Source: Trichosphaerium sp. ATCC 40318
Lineage: Eukaryota; Discosea; Flabellinia; Trichosidae
NCBI GenBank assembly: GCA_038496445.1
Contig: JALMLS010000488.1
Location: 62,001 to 126,000, forward strand
Direction: 5' to 3'
Length of the DNA: 64,000 nucleotides
Numbering within the stretch: the first letter of the stretch is position 1; each line of letters begins with the position of its first letter. This document shows positions 35,680 through 47,039 of the stretch, in pieces. Position numbers and translations under genes: made by a program. The notes beneath the pieces are model-generated. The model worked only from the letters and a program-made list of their open reading frames with translations, was not told the origin of the DNA and searched no databases.

Positions 35680-38495
35680 CTAGTAGTTGCATTCTACTTG
35701 ACCGTTCTCAGCAATGATAATATCACTCTTTTTCAACCATACGCTTGGTTCATAAGTTGTAAAACCTTGTTGAAATCGTAGAAAAGTTATTCCATTCTCA
35801 ACAACAACATGAGCTGTTTGTTCTACATTCAAAGCGTTGATAAATACATCACCTTGATGGTTAAGGCTATCATCAATGACTAGCTCTTTGATAGCTATAC
35901 GTTCTCCAGGATTAATGATGGACAAGATCTCACGTCCATCTGCTATACGTGAAAAAGCGTATGCATGCGAAGTTTGACCGGACATTCTGAAGTAAATTGA
36001 TCCTTCAGTAAGAGGTTTACAACTCTTTCTTAATGCTATCATACGACGTGCCATATCAAAAACAACATTCTCAGTATCCAATACAGGATCGACTTGCCAT
36101 TTTTGCTAGAACCAAAGTAAGCATAAGCGTCATCAAGAAGGGAAAAAAAAGGGGAAAAAATAGTAAAAGTCTTTGTCACGTACAGATGGTTTGGCTGTCC
36201 AGTTACCAATGTACTCGTATGATTTTGGTATAACAGCGCTTGATAATCTCCAAGGAGAGGAAACAAACATATCTTGCCTCTTTAAAGAATCATCGTCACT
36301 ATCACAAGTTTGTTGAATAGAATCATAAGCTTTTCCAACATTTTCAAATGAAGTTTCACAGTGACCACTGAAGCCTTGTTCTTGACCATAATAGATAATA
36401 GGTTGACCTATGACTTATAAGAAACGAATAAGTAAGCCAACTAAAAGCATACCTGGGGCAGTGAGCAAGTGAACCAATCCCATAGTTGCTTTGTGTGTAT
36501 CATGTGGAAAATCAACTAAAAATCTAGGCCAATCATGTATTTCAAGTAAGGTCCAAAACAACCTTGGATCTGCTTGACCAGCGACCATATTATAATCATT
36601 TGATTTAAAATACTCTTGTATTGCGCTAGTTGGTTTCTTATTGAGTAAGGCATCCCGACTAGTACCACTTTCGTTGAAATCTAGTAAACAAAAATGTCAA
36701 CCACTAATCTACTAGTCAAACTCATTTCTGCGTACCATACACTGAGTCAAGTCCAGGATATTTACTATGAGGGTGACTCATGTATGTATCTTTCAATGTT
36801 ATTATACGATCAGTTAAACCTGCAGGAATACTCCTAATGGAAGGTGAACACTATTTACAAGAGCGAAGGTGTAGTTTGAAATAGGAAATGAAAAAGAAAT
36901 GTACCCATGCTGGTTCGGATTACTAGGATTGGAAAACATTTTTCCTAGACGGGTAGCTTCCCATTTCGACGGACCCGCTACTTCACCAACAACAAAGAAG
37001 TTACTTTTACCAAGTTTCTTAAACAAAAGTGTCAGATGGCAACAAACAGTTGACAGATACATACATTTGCGTAATCTCTTGTCATTGTGGATACATAGGC
37101 TATAAAATCTTGTGTAACATGCTTCGCTGCATCCAATCGATATCCATCAACATCAGCATAACTGTAAGGAAGTAATATTAATAAACAGGAAGCTTTCGCG
37201 ACAAAAACACAGAGAAAAACACATACGCTATCCAAAATTGTATTAGCTTAGTGTAAATCTCTTGAAAGTCATAATTTCTTGTATCGTAGTCGAACATTGT
37301 TGCTACGAAGTCTCCATAGACAGCGACTGGCTCTAATGGAATAGTAAGAAGGGTGGACAAGTTTGATACTAAGAAGAACGTACCAGTGCCAGAAGTGTCA
37401 GCTCCAGAGTTTTTACCACAACGGTTAAAGAAGTCTTGTTTTTTGAAAGGTCCAAAAAAGTTTGTGCTAAAATTCAATTGTCCTTCATGAACCGATCCTC
37501 CTGGATAACCACCCCAAAACTAAAAGAAAATAAGGATAAAACTCTAGAAAACTCGAAGATTTTCAAAAAAAAATGGCCTACCTTTGCGCTTCTGTCATCA
37601 GCACACTGGTAGTGATTATCGGGGTACTTTTTATACGTAGTTTCTCCGTCACAGAGGTGATTTATAACAATATCAAGAACGACATAGATGCCTCTTTTAT
37701 GGGCTTCTTTTACGAGCAATCTAAACTCCTCGTGTGTTCCAAAACCAGGATCAATATCAGTAAGATCCACTGTACAATATCCGTGATAACTAAAAACGTA
37801 TATACTTTAGTTGTCAAGTTACAACAAAACTAACAAAATACAGACTCCAAAAAAGGAAAGTGAATGACAATAACTGAAGTTATTAAAATGCTAACGAAAA
37901 GCAAAAAAATACCTTCCGTCGTGTTTAAAAACAGGTGTTATCCATAGTGTAGTAATACCCAAATAATGAAGGTAATCTAAACGATCAACAATACCAGTAA
38001 GATCACCTCCATGCCTTTATTTGAAGAAATAAGTCAAAAAAAAAAAAAAACGTGCAACAAACGATTCGTTACGAAACGTTGACATCTTGAGTTCAAAAAA
38101 ACGTACCTGAACGAAGGCAACCCGAATAAGTTAGGTGTGTCGTTGTATTTGATTTGTTCGGCCGGTAAGTTGTACATATCGTTCGTAAGGTTGCCGTTGT
38201 TAAAGCGATCGACCTTTGGGAAGTGTTAGTACATAAACTAAGAATCAGACATGGGTACCTGTATTTCATAGACTACTTCAGCACCCCAGTACGTAGGACT
38301 TGGCGTGTAGACGCCTCCAGACGAAATAAACGAGTTTTTAGCCCAATCGTTTCTATCATCGGCCCAATCCTTTATGCCTTGCGTCCCAAGTGTGTTTATA
38401 TCTGGCGCAGTTGCCCAAGGGTCTATAGGTGCGGAACAACACGCAAAAACTGCTGTGAGTACGATCAATGCGTATATACACGCGTTGCTTTGCAT
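35680..38495 (-). CDS. secreted GH13 alpha-amylase
   Basis: Endo-hydrolysis of alpha-1,4-glucans outside the cell or in a vacuole. The ATG at 38495 starts a signal peptide (MQSNACIYALIVLTAVFACC); an upstream in-frame ATG at 38540 would bury it, so the downstream start is preferred. The GH13 landmarks appear in order: VYEIQVP, HGGDLTGIVDRLDYLHYLGI, GIYVVLDIVINHL (region I), ADVDGYRLDAAKHV (region II with nucleophile Asp), FFVVGEVAGPS (region III acid/base Glu) and LLEIHDWPRFL (region IV, with Ile in place of the usual Asn before HD). The C-terminal beta domain runs from QKWQVDPVLDTENVVF to VECNY. About eleven short introns. It implies feeding on external starch or glycogen. Confidence 0.9.
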
Positions 38496-39017
38496 CCCGA
38501 GTACTTTTGACGTTTTGAATAAAAAAAGAAACGAATTCACAATGGCTTAAACAACGCACGAATTCGCTTCCCAAGCAATGCAACAAGTGTAAAAAAGGCC
38601 GTACATTTTATACTGATGTTTTTTTACTCTAAACCCAAACGTTCCCAATTCCCAACTTTTTAAAAAACGTATTCCTAGTTAGTTTCTCAAAAAAATAACC
38701 TGTCACTATTTTGGCTAGAAGAGCTTTGTAGTACGTCCTGTTGGGCCTTTAAAAATACCCAAGGCCTGCAACAAGTCTTCTTGTCTTATAGTCCACTATC
38801 ATGCTCAGCAACGTACCGTTTACGCCTTGAACTCACCTGTCAAATCGCTAATTCTCAATGACACCAAAGGTCGGAAACAAACCGGTGGGATTCTCTATCA
38901 GACGGTGACATGCAATGCCCACTGTTAAGAGCGAGCTCCATAAATCTATCATGTTTTGGCGAGTGTCAAATGAAAAACTTGTTAATTTCTGCGTTCACTG
39001 TTTTGTTGCTAGCACAA
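38496..39017. promoter_or_regulatory. divergent promoter region, amylase and TRAPPC2L
   Basis: About 520 bases between two divergent start codons. No coding signal supported. The segment must contain both promoters. No CACGTG was noticed here, unlike most other intergenic regions. Confidence 0.45.
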
Positions 39018-39690
39018 ATGTCAATAGCTGGTTCTCCCGTGGCTGCTTTGGGTATCATTGGTAAAGAGGTAAGTGGTAAGAGTTTAATAACCGTGTTTAA
39101 TCGACAATTGCTGAAGAATAATCCATTGTACGTCAAATGTCGCTCAAATGACTCCCTTCGGTTTCGCCATATAATACATAACTCTATTGACGTGATAGAA
39201 AGCCAAAGTACACTATTTTATTATTTTGTATTATTTACGCCTACAAGTAGAAGAAACTCATAAAGCAGGAAGATCTAGATACTTTTTGGTACGTGATTTG
39301 TTAGTAAATACAATATCCCGTTAAACCCGCCCTATAGAGCAAGTTATTCACTCTCGAAGAGTTTCGCGTTTACGGTTACTACACTAACACATTAATTAAA
39401 TTTGTGCTGGTACTGGATGATTTCAGCTCTGTCCGGTTAGAAAACATGGAAACCGAGCAAGTACGCGTCAAGATGGCGCCATCACGCGCGGAAAAACCTG
39501 AACGGTTTTTTTTTTTGGTGCTAAACCTTTTTTTTAGTTCTTTGTGCAACTTCATAGACTGTATGTTGATGTTGTATGTAACCCTTTCTACATTCCTGGT
39601 GAACAAATCAAATCAAAAATTTTCGAAAAGCGATTAAACGCTCTATTGGCAAATATATCATCTAACACTGATTCCAAGACAAAGCAGTGA
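39018..39690 (+). CDS. TRAPPC2L: TRAPPC2L / Tca17 (sedlin-like TRAPP subunit)
   Basis: Longin-fold subunit of the TRAPP tethering complex in ER-Golgi/endosomal traffic. The ATG at 39018 gives MSIAGSPVAALGIIGKE, then a 45-nt intron, then NNPLYVKCRSNDSLRFRHII and HNSIDVIES. After a second intron come EEFRVYGYYTNTLIKFVLVL, and after a third LHRLYVDVVCNPFYIPGEQI, ending SKTKQ at 39690. The order PLY-H-S-DV...YGY-TN-KFV...D-CNPFY-PG matches human TRAPPC2L closely. Length about 140 residues as expected. An upstream in-frame ATG at about 38970 would add a hydrophobic leader (MKNLLISAFTVLLLAQ), which the family lacks. Confidence 0.88.
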
Positions 39691-39871
39691 TGTACGGCTT
39701 ACCCCAAACATACTTTAAAATGCTTATTACTTATACCAACAATAGTACAACCTCGCTATAATTCATAAAAAACAAGGTTTATTTTACCCAATCGACTTTG
39801 TGGTTTTTTTCCATTTGGTACATACAACTTAGCCCCATTTTAAAGGCTACTCTTTATAGACATCAAATGCC

Positions 39872-40563
39872 TTAGTTTGGGTTGAAGCGGAGTGATGCTG
39901 AGTTGACACAATGACGTTCATCCGTTGGGTGGTTGTAACTACACAAAACAAGTCAAAAAAAAAAAACCGACAAAAAAATAAAAAAAAATTTGTACTGTAA
40001 CTTCACGACAAAGGCAAAAAAAAACCCGAAAAAGCGAAAGAGCGATTTAGAAATAATACTCACCCTTCTCCTGAGAAAACATGTCCAAGATGTCCTTGAC
40101 ATTTACTGCATACAATCTCCACACGTCTCATACCGTGGGATGTGTCAACGTTACGCGCGACAGCAGCTAAGAAAAGAGTTAAACAACGTTAAACTTGAGA
40201 AACTCGCTTTTTCTTTCCGTTTAGATTTGCGGAGTAAATCTCTAAGTGTGGAAAACTGTACGTACCATTCTTTCCTCCAATAGAATCGTAAAATGCTGGC
40301 CATCCACAACCAGAATCAAATTTATGCTCTGATTTGTATAACTCTGCTCCACACCCAGCGCAAACGTATGTGCCTTTTGCTTTGTGGTGGTTGTATTCCC
40401 CTACGAAAACGTAAATAAATAATCCCTTTCGCGCTAAAAACGCTAAAAACGCGCTCTATAGTATACCTGTTCCAGGACGCTCTGTTCCCTTTTGTCTTAA
40501 GACTCTGAACTGCTCAGGAGTCAATTTAGCTTTCCATTCTGCTTCAGTTTGTGGCATAGACAT
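39872..40563 (-). CDS. MSRB: methionine-R-sulfoxide reductase (MsrB)
   Basis: Repairs methionine-R-sulfoxide in oxidised proteins. The ATG at 40563 gives [20 protein letters not shown] and [19 protein letters not shown]. The structural zinc is bound by two CxxC pairs, [11 protein letters not shown] and [28 protein letters not shown] is the signature segment. The last exon [17 protein letters not shown] holds the catalytic residue, a cysteine (TGT) and not selenocysteine, followed by the stop at 39872. Three introns, the largest about 150 nt. No targeting peptide is seen, so probably cytosolic or nuclear. Confidence 0.93.
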
Positions 40564-40771
40564 GTTGTAGGTATTGTAGGTATTGTAGGTTGTAGCTAGT
40601 TGTTTTAATAGCAAGTATAGCAACATCTTCCAGGGCTGCCCTGAAAATAGTTCTTAGCTGAAAAAAGAAAAACGTGCTGACACGTCATGATAATGACACC
40701 TCAAAATGGTTTGTTCTTTCCACATTTATTTACCATTTTTCTTTTTTTTTAGTTTCTACTTAGTATTGACT

Positions 40772-42292
40772 TCATACAATGCCTACAGCTTTATGTGTTC
40801 GGAAGGAAGTTTTTACATCAACACTTTCTGTTTTGACTTCGACGGTTTCTGTCTTCATTTTACACTTTGCACATACGCGAACGTTCCCCATACCATACTC
40901 AGGTAGTTTTACAGTATCACTGCTACACTTTGCACAAAATAGCAGGCCACCTGTAGCGAAAGAAACGTCAAATGACGTTTGATATTATGAAACTACAAAA
41001 AAATTTTCAACAACAAAAATGACGCACAAGAACGGCAATGATGCCTTCGCTTTAGAAAAGAAAATTTAACTCTACAAACTGTGCACTCAGCTGCACTATT
41101 ATCTGGTACCCAGTTTGGAGGTATCATATCACCTATCTCTTTACTAGCACGCAACTAAAAAGGTTAACTTATGAAAAAGATGGAAAAAAAAAAATCTAAG
41201 TTAGAACTACCCTTATCTAACTAAAATTTGCCTTCAAAAAATTTTGATCACGTGTACCTTTATGACGCCAAAAAGAATACCATGTGTATGATTTTATTTT
41301 TGGCGTCTTGAAAGAACAACGTGATAAAGAACGAACCTTTCTACGATAGTTCCCTACCTCTGACTTATGTCGCTGCTCCATAGCGATAATTTGAAGAAGC
41401 AATAGCTCAAATGCCAATTTGATGTTATCCCCTGTTTTTGCAGATGTCTCAACGAATCTTGCTTTACACTGCTTAGCAAACCTCTCTCCTATATCAGTGC
41501 TAACTTCTCTTCTATTTTTAATATCCGCCTTAGTTCCTACGACAACAACTTGAGGTTTCTTCCAATACGCCTTTAAACGTCATGAGATGGTTTGGCCAAT
41601 ACAGAAATTCAACAATTTATAAAATCAGCAGCTTAGGGGTAATTTTTGCCCAATCACGTGACTTTTTGAATTGGGAACAATGATTATGTTGTTACCTGAT
41701 AGTTTTCAATGAGGCGCATGTTATATGGTGCATATTCAAACGATTGCTAAGTATTCAATTAAACGGCCCAAATCGCAATGGTTATAAATAATAAACTTCG
41801 TATAATTTTCGGCGTGTTGTGTTTTGAAGAGACTACTTTTGAGGTAGTACCGATTTCGTACCGATGATGTAGAGCTGTAGCATATTAAAAACCCGTCAGC
41901 TTCTTGTACATACTTCTGTTGCATCGGTAGATACGTCTCTTCGCCGCTTACATCAATTACACGCAGAGTGAATACTAGAATTGTTAAAATTATGCCCAAT
42001 CTCACTACTAAAGCACGTGTGGTGAAGACATGTAGGCCAGCTTGGTTTTTTTTTAATTTTCTAGCGCCACAATGTCTTCGCGTTCTTGTGCCACTTAAAA
42101 TAATTGTAGTGTACCTTTGTTACGACCGGGTATCGATGGCTTTAACTTTGTAAAGTGCTCTTCCTCAATGGTTGGGTTATACATGTCTGAAAAGTCCCCA
42201 TACAGAAAAGTACGAATGAGAGAAGATTTACCAGACTCCGGTGCGCCCAAAACGAGTATAGTGTAATCGTACGGCGGATCTTGCTTGAACAT
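40772..42292 (-). CDS. Ras-like small GTPase fused to a C-terminal FYVE finger
   Basis: The ATG at 42292 gives [20 protein letters not shown], with P-loop GAPESGKSS, switch I around [10 protein letters not shown], and switch [18 protein letters not shown] where the usual DTAGQE is altered. It continues with [25 protein letters not shown] (G4 reads TKAD instead of NKxD) and [19 protein letters not shown] (G5). After a helix ([18 protein letters not shown]) a FYVE zinc finger follows: [35 protein letters not shown], and NVRVCAKCK. The W-x-x-D, RRHHCR and RVC signatures for PI3P binding are all present. It ends at 40772. The fusion would tie a GTPase to PI3P-rich endosomes. No prenylation CaaX box is seen, so the finger probably replaces the lipid anchor. 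Confidence 0.85.
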
Positions 42293-42346
42293 TGGTAACA
42301 CTAAAACTAACACAAAAGTTAAGTCAAAAAACCCCGTTAAGGAGTT

Positions 42347-42646
42347 ATGTCGTCCTTCGCGCAAGTCTCACCAAATGAAGTACAAGGTAGTAATAACTGT
42401 GTGCTCACAGTATACACTTTAAGTAAAAGGTAGGAGAGAATTTGGACAAGATTATCGGCCAAGCGTCAATCACGTTCCAGATTTTATCTTCAACTCCTGT
42501 AAGCACTCACTATCCTTCTGTTATCACTAAGATAGTAGTGTCCAAGCTCATTTGCGAGAAATACGGTAGTCCGAAGGAGTGCAGGTAATTGTGACATCTT
42601 GTCAGAAATTGTTACGACGTCAAGGTTGTTTTAAGGTCAAACCTGA
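42347..42646 (+). CDS. short unknown protein
   Basis: Tentative gene of about 53 codons. The ATG at 42347 gives MSSFAQVSPNEVQ. A 47-nt intron leads to ENLDKIIGQASITFQILSST, a 40-nt intron to SSFARNTVVRRSAG, and a last intron to QT and a TGA at 42646. The introns have the size and GT-AG form of others in the window. It starts only 54 bases from the divergent Ras-FYVE start and ends 41 bases from the convergent BtaB-like stop. No family recognised. Confidence 0.4.
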
Positions 42647-42687
42647 GACTAATTCAACACAGAACATTATTTCAAAATTTTCTTTTT

Positions 42688-44227
42688 TTATTCTTTTTGT
42701 CCCAAAAACACGTAGTGTGGTGTTTTTAGATAAGGGACAAGAGGTACTGGTCCATATTTCTCATGTAGCTTGATTGTTTTAAACATATCAGCAATAACAG
42801 GCATGTGATCAGGTGACAAGAATACATTATCAGCATCGAACCAAATACGCCAGAAAGTGCGCATGAGCCATGTGTGTTTAGTGCGTCCGTCTGAAGGGTA
42901 TTTTGGAGCTACGAAAAAATCTACGATGCCTAAAACGAAGCAAGTTAGATAATTATGAATACAATTACACGTGTGTGAATTTTCAACTCAAAAATTAACG
43001 TTTCTCGTGCATACCAAGGTGACCTCCTTGTTTGAGGAAAGAGTGGGCATTCTTTAGAGCAGCATACCATGGAGGAATCTGGTAAAAATTTAGTTTACTT
43101 TGAGAGACTTTGATATTTTTGATGCACTGAAAGGAAGCAATAAAACCGTAAAAATTTCACACCTGACGGTGCATAAATAACCCAAAGAACATTGAAGGCT
43201 TATGCACCGCCAGAGGAGGCTCAAGAAGCAATAATGTAGTAATTGTAGATCGGAGATGGTAGAATTCTAACACTCAGACGCTGGCGTACCATTGTGAGAC
43301 TGTATGAGAAGGTAACTACGTCAACGGTACCACAAGGAGGCTTCCATGTGGTGGCATCTGCTTCAACAGCCTATGAAGTCATCAGAATAGGTACAAGACA
43401 GAATCGATGAAAAGTGCGATGCAGTTATTGCGAAAAGCGAGTTTTTTTGACTTGACGATTTAGGTTCCGGCTTTTTCTTCTCACCTCGACGTTTGTCCAG
43501 CCGTTTTCCTTTATACGTTTCCTTGCGACTGCCAACAAAGATGTTGATAGATCTACAAGGTACACCTTTTTAAAAGACTTGAGCTTGCCCAATTCAGACA
43601 TAAACTCAGCGTTTGAACCTGGGAACGAAAAACTTTTAGTACAAAACAAAAAAAAAGGAGTGAGTTCCTTATCATCGCGTACCAGTACCGCAACCTTAAA
43701 AACGAGTCAGTAGTGTTTTAAAAATGGAAAATAATAACAAAGAAACGAAAACTTTTTTTGTTCTCTAAATTAAGTCCTTTTTCGTCGATTTTAGGCTAAG
43801 AAATGCAAGATACAGTTTAATGAGCGATGCTTTACGCTTTTTTTTTTCTAATTTGTAGCAAGTGTCATATTTGCTTTTTGCGTACCCAAATCTACCCAAA
43901 CGCCACCTTCTGGTACAAGGTCGAGCATTTGTTCGCGAGAATGAAGAAGCTTTTTACGGAATCGATCATATAATCCAGCTTGACCTCTAACAACATTATT
44001 AATCGCTTATTGTTGCGTAGTATTGAAGCATGATAGTTCGCGCACTTTTCCCACTTTCAATAACGGTAAAAATGTTCTACGTACTTGTAAAAACTCTCCA
44101 ATCTTTCTTGGTGAGTGTCTCCCTTAATTTTGGCAAAAATGATGTGATACCAAAGTTTACACTCTGTGACAATGAACATTATGATATCGTAGATAGCCAC
44201 GAAGGGCGCCATGATTATGTTCGCCAT
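42688..44227 (-). CDS. BTAB: BtaB-like betaine-lipid N-methyltransferase
   Basis: Would perform the three N-methylations that turn diacylglyceryl-homoserine into the betaine lipid DGTS. The ATG at 44227 starts with a hydrophobic anchor ([20 protein letters not shown]) and [19 protein letters not shown]. The SAM domain has [31 protein letters not shown] (motif I), [19 protein letters not shown] (motif II) and [18 protein letters not shown]. The BTA1-specific C-terminus follows: [20 protein letters not shown], then [18 protein letters not shown] before the stop at 42688. Several introns. The partner BtaA-like gene starts 211 bases away on the other strand; fungi and green algae normally carry both activities in one fused BTA1 protein. 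Confidence 0.82.
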
Positions 44228-44437
44228 TGCTAGGACCTGTAGAGCGCGACAGACTTTGTTTTACTGCCACGTCAGACAGTTTCTCGCAAAATTTCGTCAC
44301 ACGTTTTGTTTTAAAAGTCTCCCGAAAGTAAAAAAGCGCGAGATTTCGTCTATTGTTGCTTTTTAAGACCGCGAAGCATCAGTACTCTAGCACACAACTT
44401 TCTCTAACTAATTTTTTCTGTGTGAACAAGCTCAAAC
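44228..44437. promoter_or_regulatory. shared divergent promoter of the betaine-lipid gene pair
   Basis: 210 bases separate the two start codons, so the region almost certainly holds both promoters. It contains a TTTTAAGAC element near 44360 and pyrimidine-rich sequence just before the BtaA-like ATG. Co-regulation of the two steps is an inference from the arrangement. Confidence 0.5.
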
Positions 44438-46577
44438 ATGCGTAAGTAGAAAAAAAATTTAGGAAACATGCCAGAACGCTCACAATACGCTTAGCAGAAC
44501 AGGCTACTTCGACTATTGGCAAGATTCTTGCATTCATTGGCTCCATTATTCATTACATTGTCTTGAAAGTCAGTACCGTAATCCAAGACCGTCTCTACAC
44601 CAACAAAATCTTGTTTAACACTTGTTGGGAAGACCCACGGTAAGTTTACAAATACCACACGCAAATTTGGGTCTAATTTACAAAAAGTCTCGACACAGAG
44701 GCATTCGATTTGGGAGAAGAGGACAAAATTGTTATGATCACCAGCGCTGGTTGTAATGCACTAGCATACCTCCTAGATAGTACGCGCTTATTTTTTTTTC
44801 TTTTTTTCGGTTTCTTTTACAGAACAAGTGGCTAATTTAACCTTCTAGACCCTGGTCACATCTACTGTATTGATCGTAATCCTTGTCAAAACTCTATCCT
44901 CGACTTAAAAATCGCTGCCATTAAAACTCTCTCATACGAGGACTTTTGGCAATTATTTGGTCTTGGCTTCTACCCTAACTTCACTAAAGAACTATACCCT
45001 AAACTTCGCCCACTTTTGTCCAAAGATGTACGTTTCTTTTCATTTTTCGTAACAAATTTTTGTAGAACGCAAATTATTTTCAAAAACCAATGCAACCAAC
45101 TCACTCTATGTAGTCACAAGTACACTGGGATAAACATTCTTACTACTTCGATGCAAAAGGTTGGAGAAAATCATTCTACTACCAGTACGTGCACTTTAAA
45201 ACACTGCAAAAGCGTTTACGGAAAAGCATTTTGAAGATTCAGCGTTCTAACGCACACTTGGTTCTATTTTTTTTATTTTTTTTTTCAATTATTTACCCGA
45301 AGCACTCTATAGTGCTTCTACAACCAGTTTCTACATTTTTTCGTTTTAACAATACGCCCACGTAGACACTGAGCTAACTTTTTGTTCTTTTTTAGTGGTT
45401 CTTGCGGCGGTATCGCTTACATTCTTCACCTTTACATGAAAATGTACCCTGGACTACTCGCTGATTGCCAAAAGCTATTTGACGAAACTGACTTGAAAGA
45501 ACAAAAGAAAACTTATTACCGTGATGTACACAACAAACTATGGAACCCTGTCGTAAAGGCATTTGTCCGCTCTTCATGGAGTATGGCTTGCTGTGGTATC
45601 CCTGTAGAACAACAAAAACTACTTGCTGGTGAAGCCGGTGATTTCAGCAAAATTGGCATCTGGATCATGGAACAAGTGCGTACAATAACATTTATTTTAT
45701 TTTCATGACTCAGCCGAGTTTGGACTACAAAACTTTTTGTTCCCAATTTTTTTTTTCTGTCGGCTTTTTTTTAACGAATTGACGTTACTGACTTACTCTT
45801 TTCTTAGTTGGAATACTGTTGGTCTGAACTTCCTATCCATGAGAACTACTTCTGGCGTGTATACATTAAGGGCCGATACTCCAAGACTTGCTGCCCAGAC
45901 TACCTCAAGGAAGAAAACTTCCAAACTTTGAAGGTACACTTTTATTTTTGATATTGCAAAAAAAAGTTATTTTTGTATGATTGCCTGTATCTAAATGAAC
46001 TTAGGAACGTGTTGATCGCATCTCCATGCACACCACTACCATCGCTGAATTTTTGAGAGAACACAAGACTGCTGATATCTCCCGTTTTGTCCTCCTTGAT
46101 CATCAAGTACGTCTTTTTTGCAGACAAAATCCAAGCGCTTTTTTTTTTTTGGTGGTTTTCGCGATGATGACTTCACGCTGGCTCGTCAGAACCAATTATG
46201 TTGATCAGCTGTACCTGATTAGTACTGTCTGAGAAATCCACTTTTTTCCCTTAAATCTACACTCACACTGCTGAAAAACGCAAAAAAATGCTTTTCTAAC
46301 CGATTTCGCCCAGGATTGGATGGCAACCAAACCAGAGATCCTTGAAGACGAATGGCAAGCAATCCTTGACACTAGCGCACCTAACACCCGTTACTTCTGG
46401 CGTTCTGCTTCCCCAGACACCCAGTTCATCTACGACACAGAAGTCAAGTACCAAGGAAAGCGTAGAACGATTGAGAGCTTAGTAGACCGCAAAACCGAAT
46501 TGGCAGAGCGATTACACCCTCTCGACCGCGTCCACACCTACACTAGCTTCCATATTGCCCACCTCAAGTCCGAGTAA
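44438..46577 (+). CDS. BTAA: BtaA-like diacylglycerol 3-amino-3-carboxypropyltransferase
   Basis: Transfers the aminocarboxypropyl group of S-adenosylmethionine to diacylglycerol, the first step of DGTS synthesis (DUF3419 family). Exon 1 is just ATG plus C at 44438-44441. After an intron come EQATSTIGKILAFIGSIIHY, a membrane-associated helix, and DRLYTNKILFNTCWEDPR. The SAM site is EDKIVMITSAGCNALAYLLD with DPGHIYCIDRNPCQNSILDL, then YEDFWQLFGLGFYPNFTKEL. Later exons have KAFVRSSWSMACCGIPVEQ, IHENYFWRVYIKGRYS, HTTTIAEFLREHKTADISRF, VLLDHQDWMATKPEILEDEW and STRYFWRSASPD-like sequence, ending HLKSE at 46577. The full DUF3419 length is present with no BtaB domain attached. Confidence 0.88.
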
Positions 46578-47039
46578 GAGAAGACCCCCATCTCTTTACG
46601 AAACCCCTTTTTGTCATTCTTAGAGCCATCAATTGTTTTTGTTGGCGTTTTTTTTAACCAAAAAACGTGCAATACGTGTTTTTAATAAATGCGTGAAGCG
46701 CGATGTCTTTGTAAGTTAGAACAAATGACATTTGTTAACAAAAAAACCCTCGTCTTCGTTGAACTTTTTTGTTTATTTGAACAAGGTTTTTTTAACCAAC
46801 TTTTTGGGATTTCTTTCTTGTCGTTGTATCTGATGTTGCTGTTAGAGCTTGTTTACATTTTCCTACTCCGGTTGTAGACTCCTTGTAGTAATTTTAGGAT
46901 TTTGCGCCTCATTAAAGACACTGACGCAAAAAGGAGAAGTCACAAATTAATAATAACCTAAAAGGCCATTAAGCTCACTTTTTTAAGTTTTAATAATTGT
47001 GATTTGTCACCTTTGAGGCTACTCCTTCGAATACCGTCT
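46578..47039. other. intergenic region, no gene seen
   Basis: About 460 bases between BtaA-like and GPCR genes, AT-rich with T tracts. A weak open frame at 46689-46877 is leucine/phenylalanine-rich but has no supporting evidence. Confidence 0.4.

Noticed and set aside
40050-40140. Selenocysteine in MsrB
   Set aside because: The catalytic codon in RHCVN is TGT (cysteine), and no TGA interrupts the conserved region.
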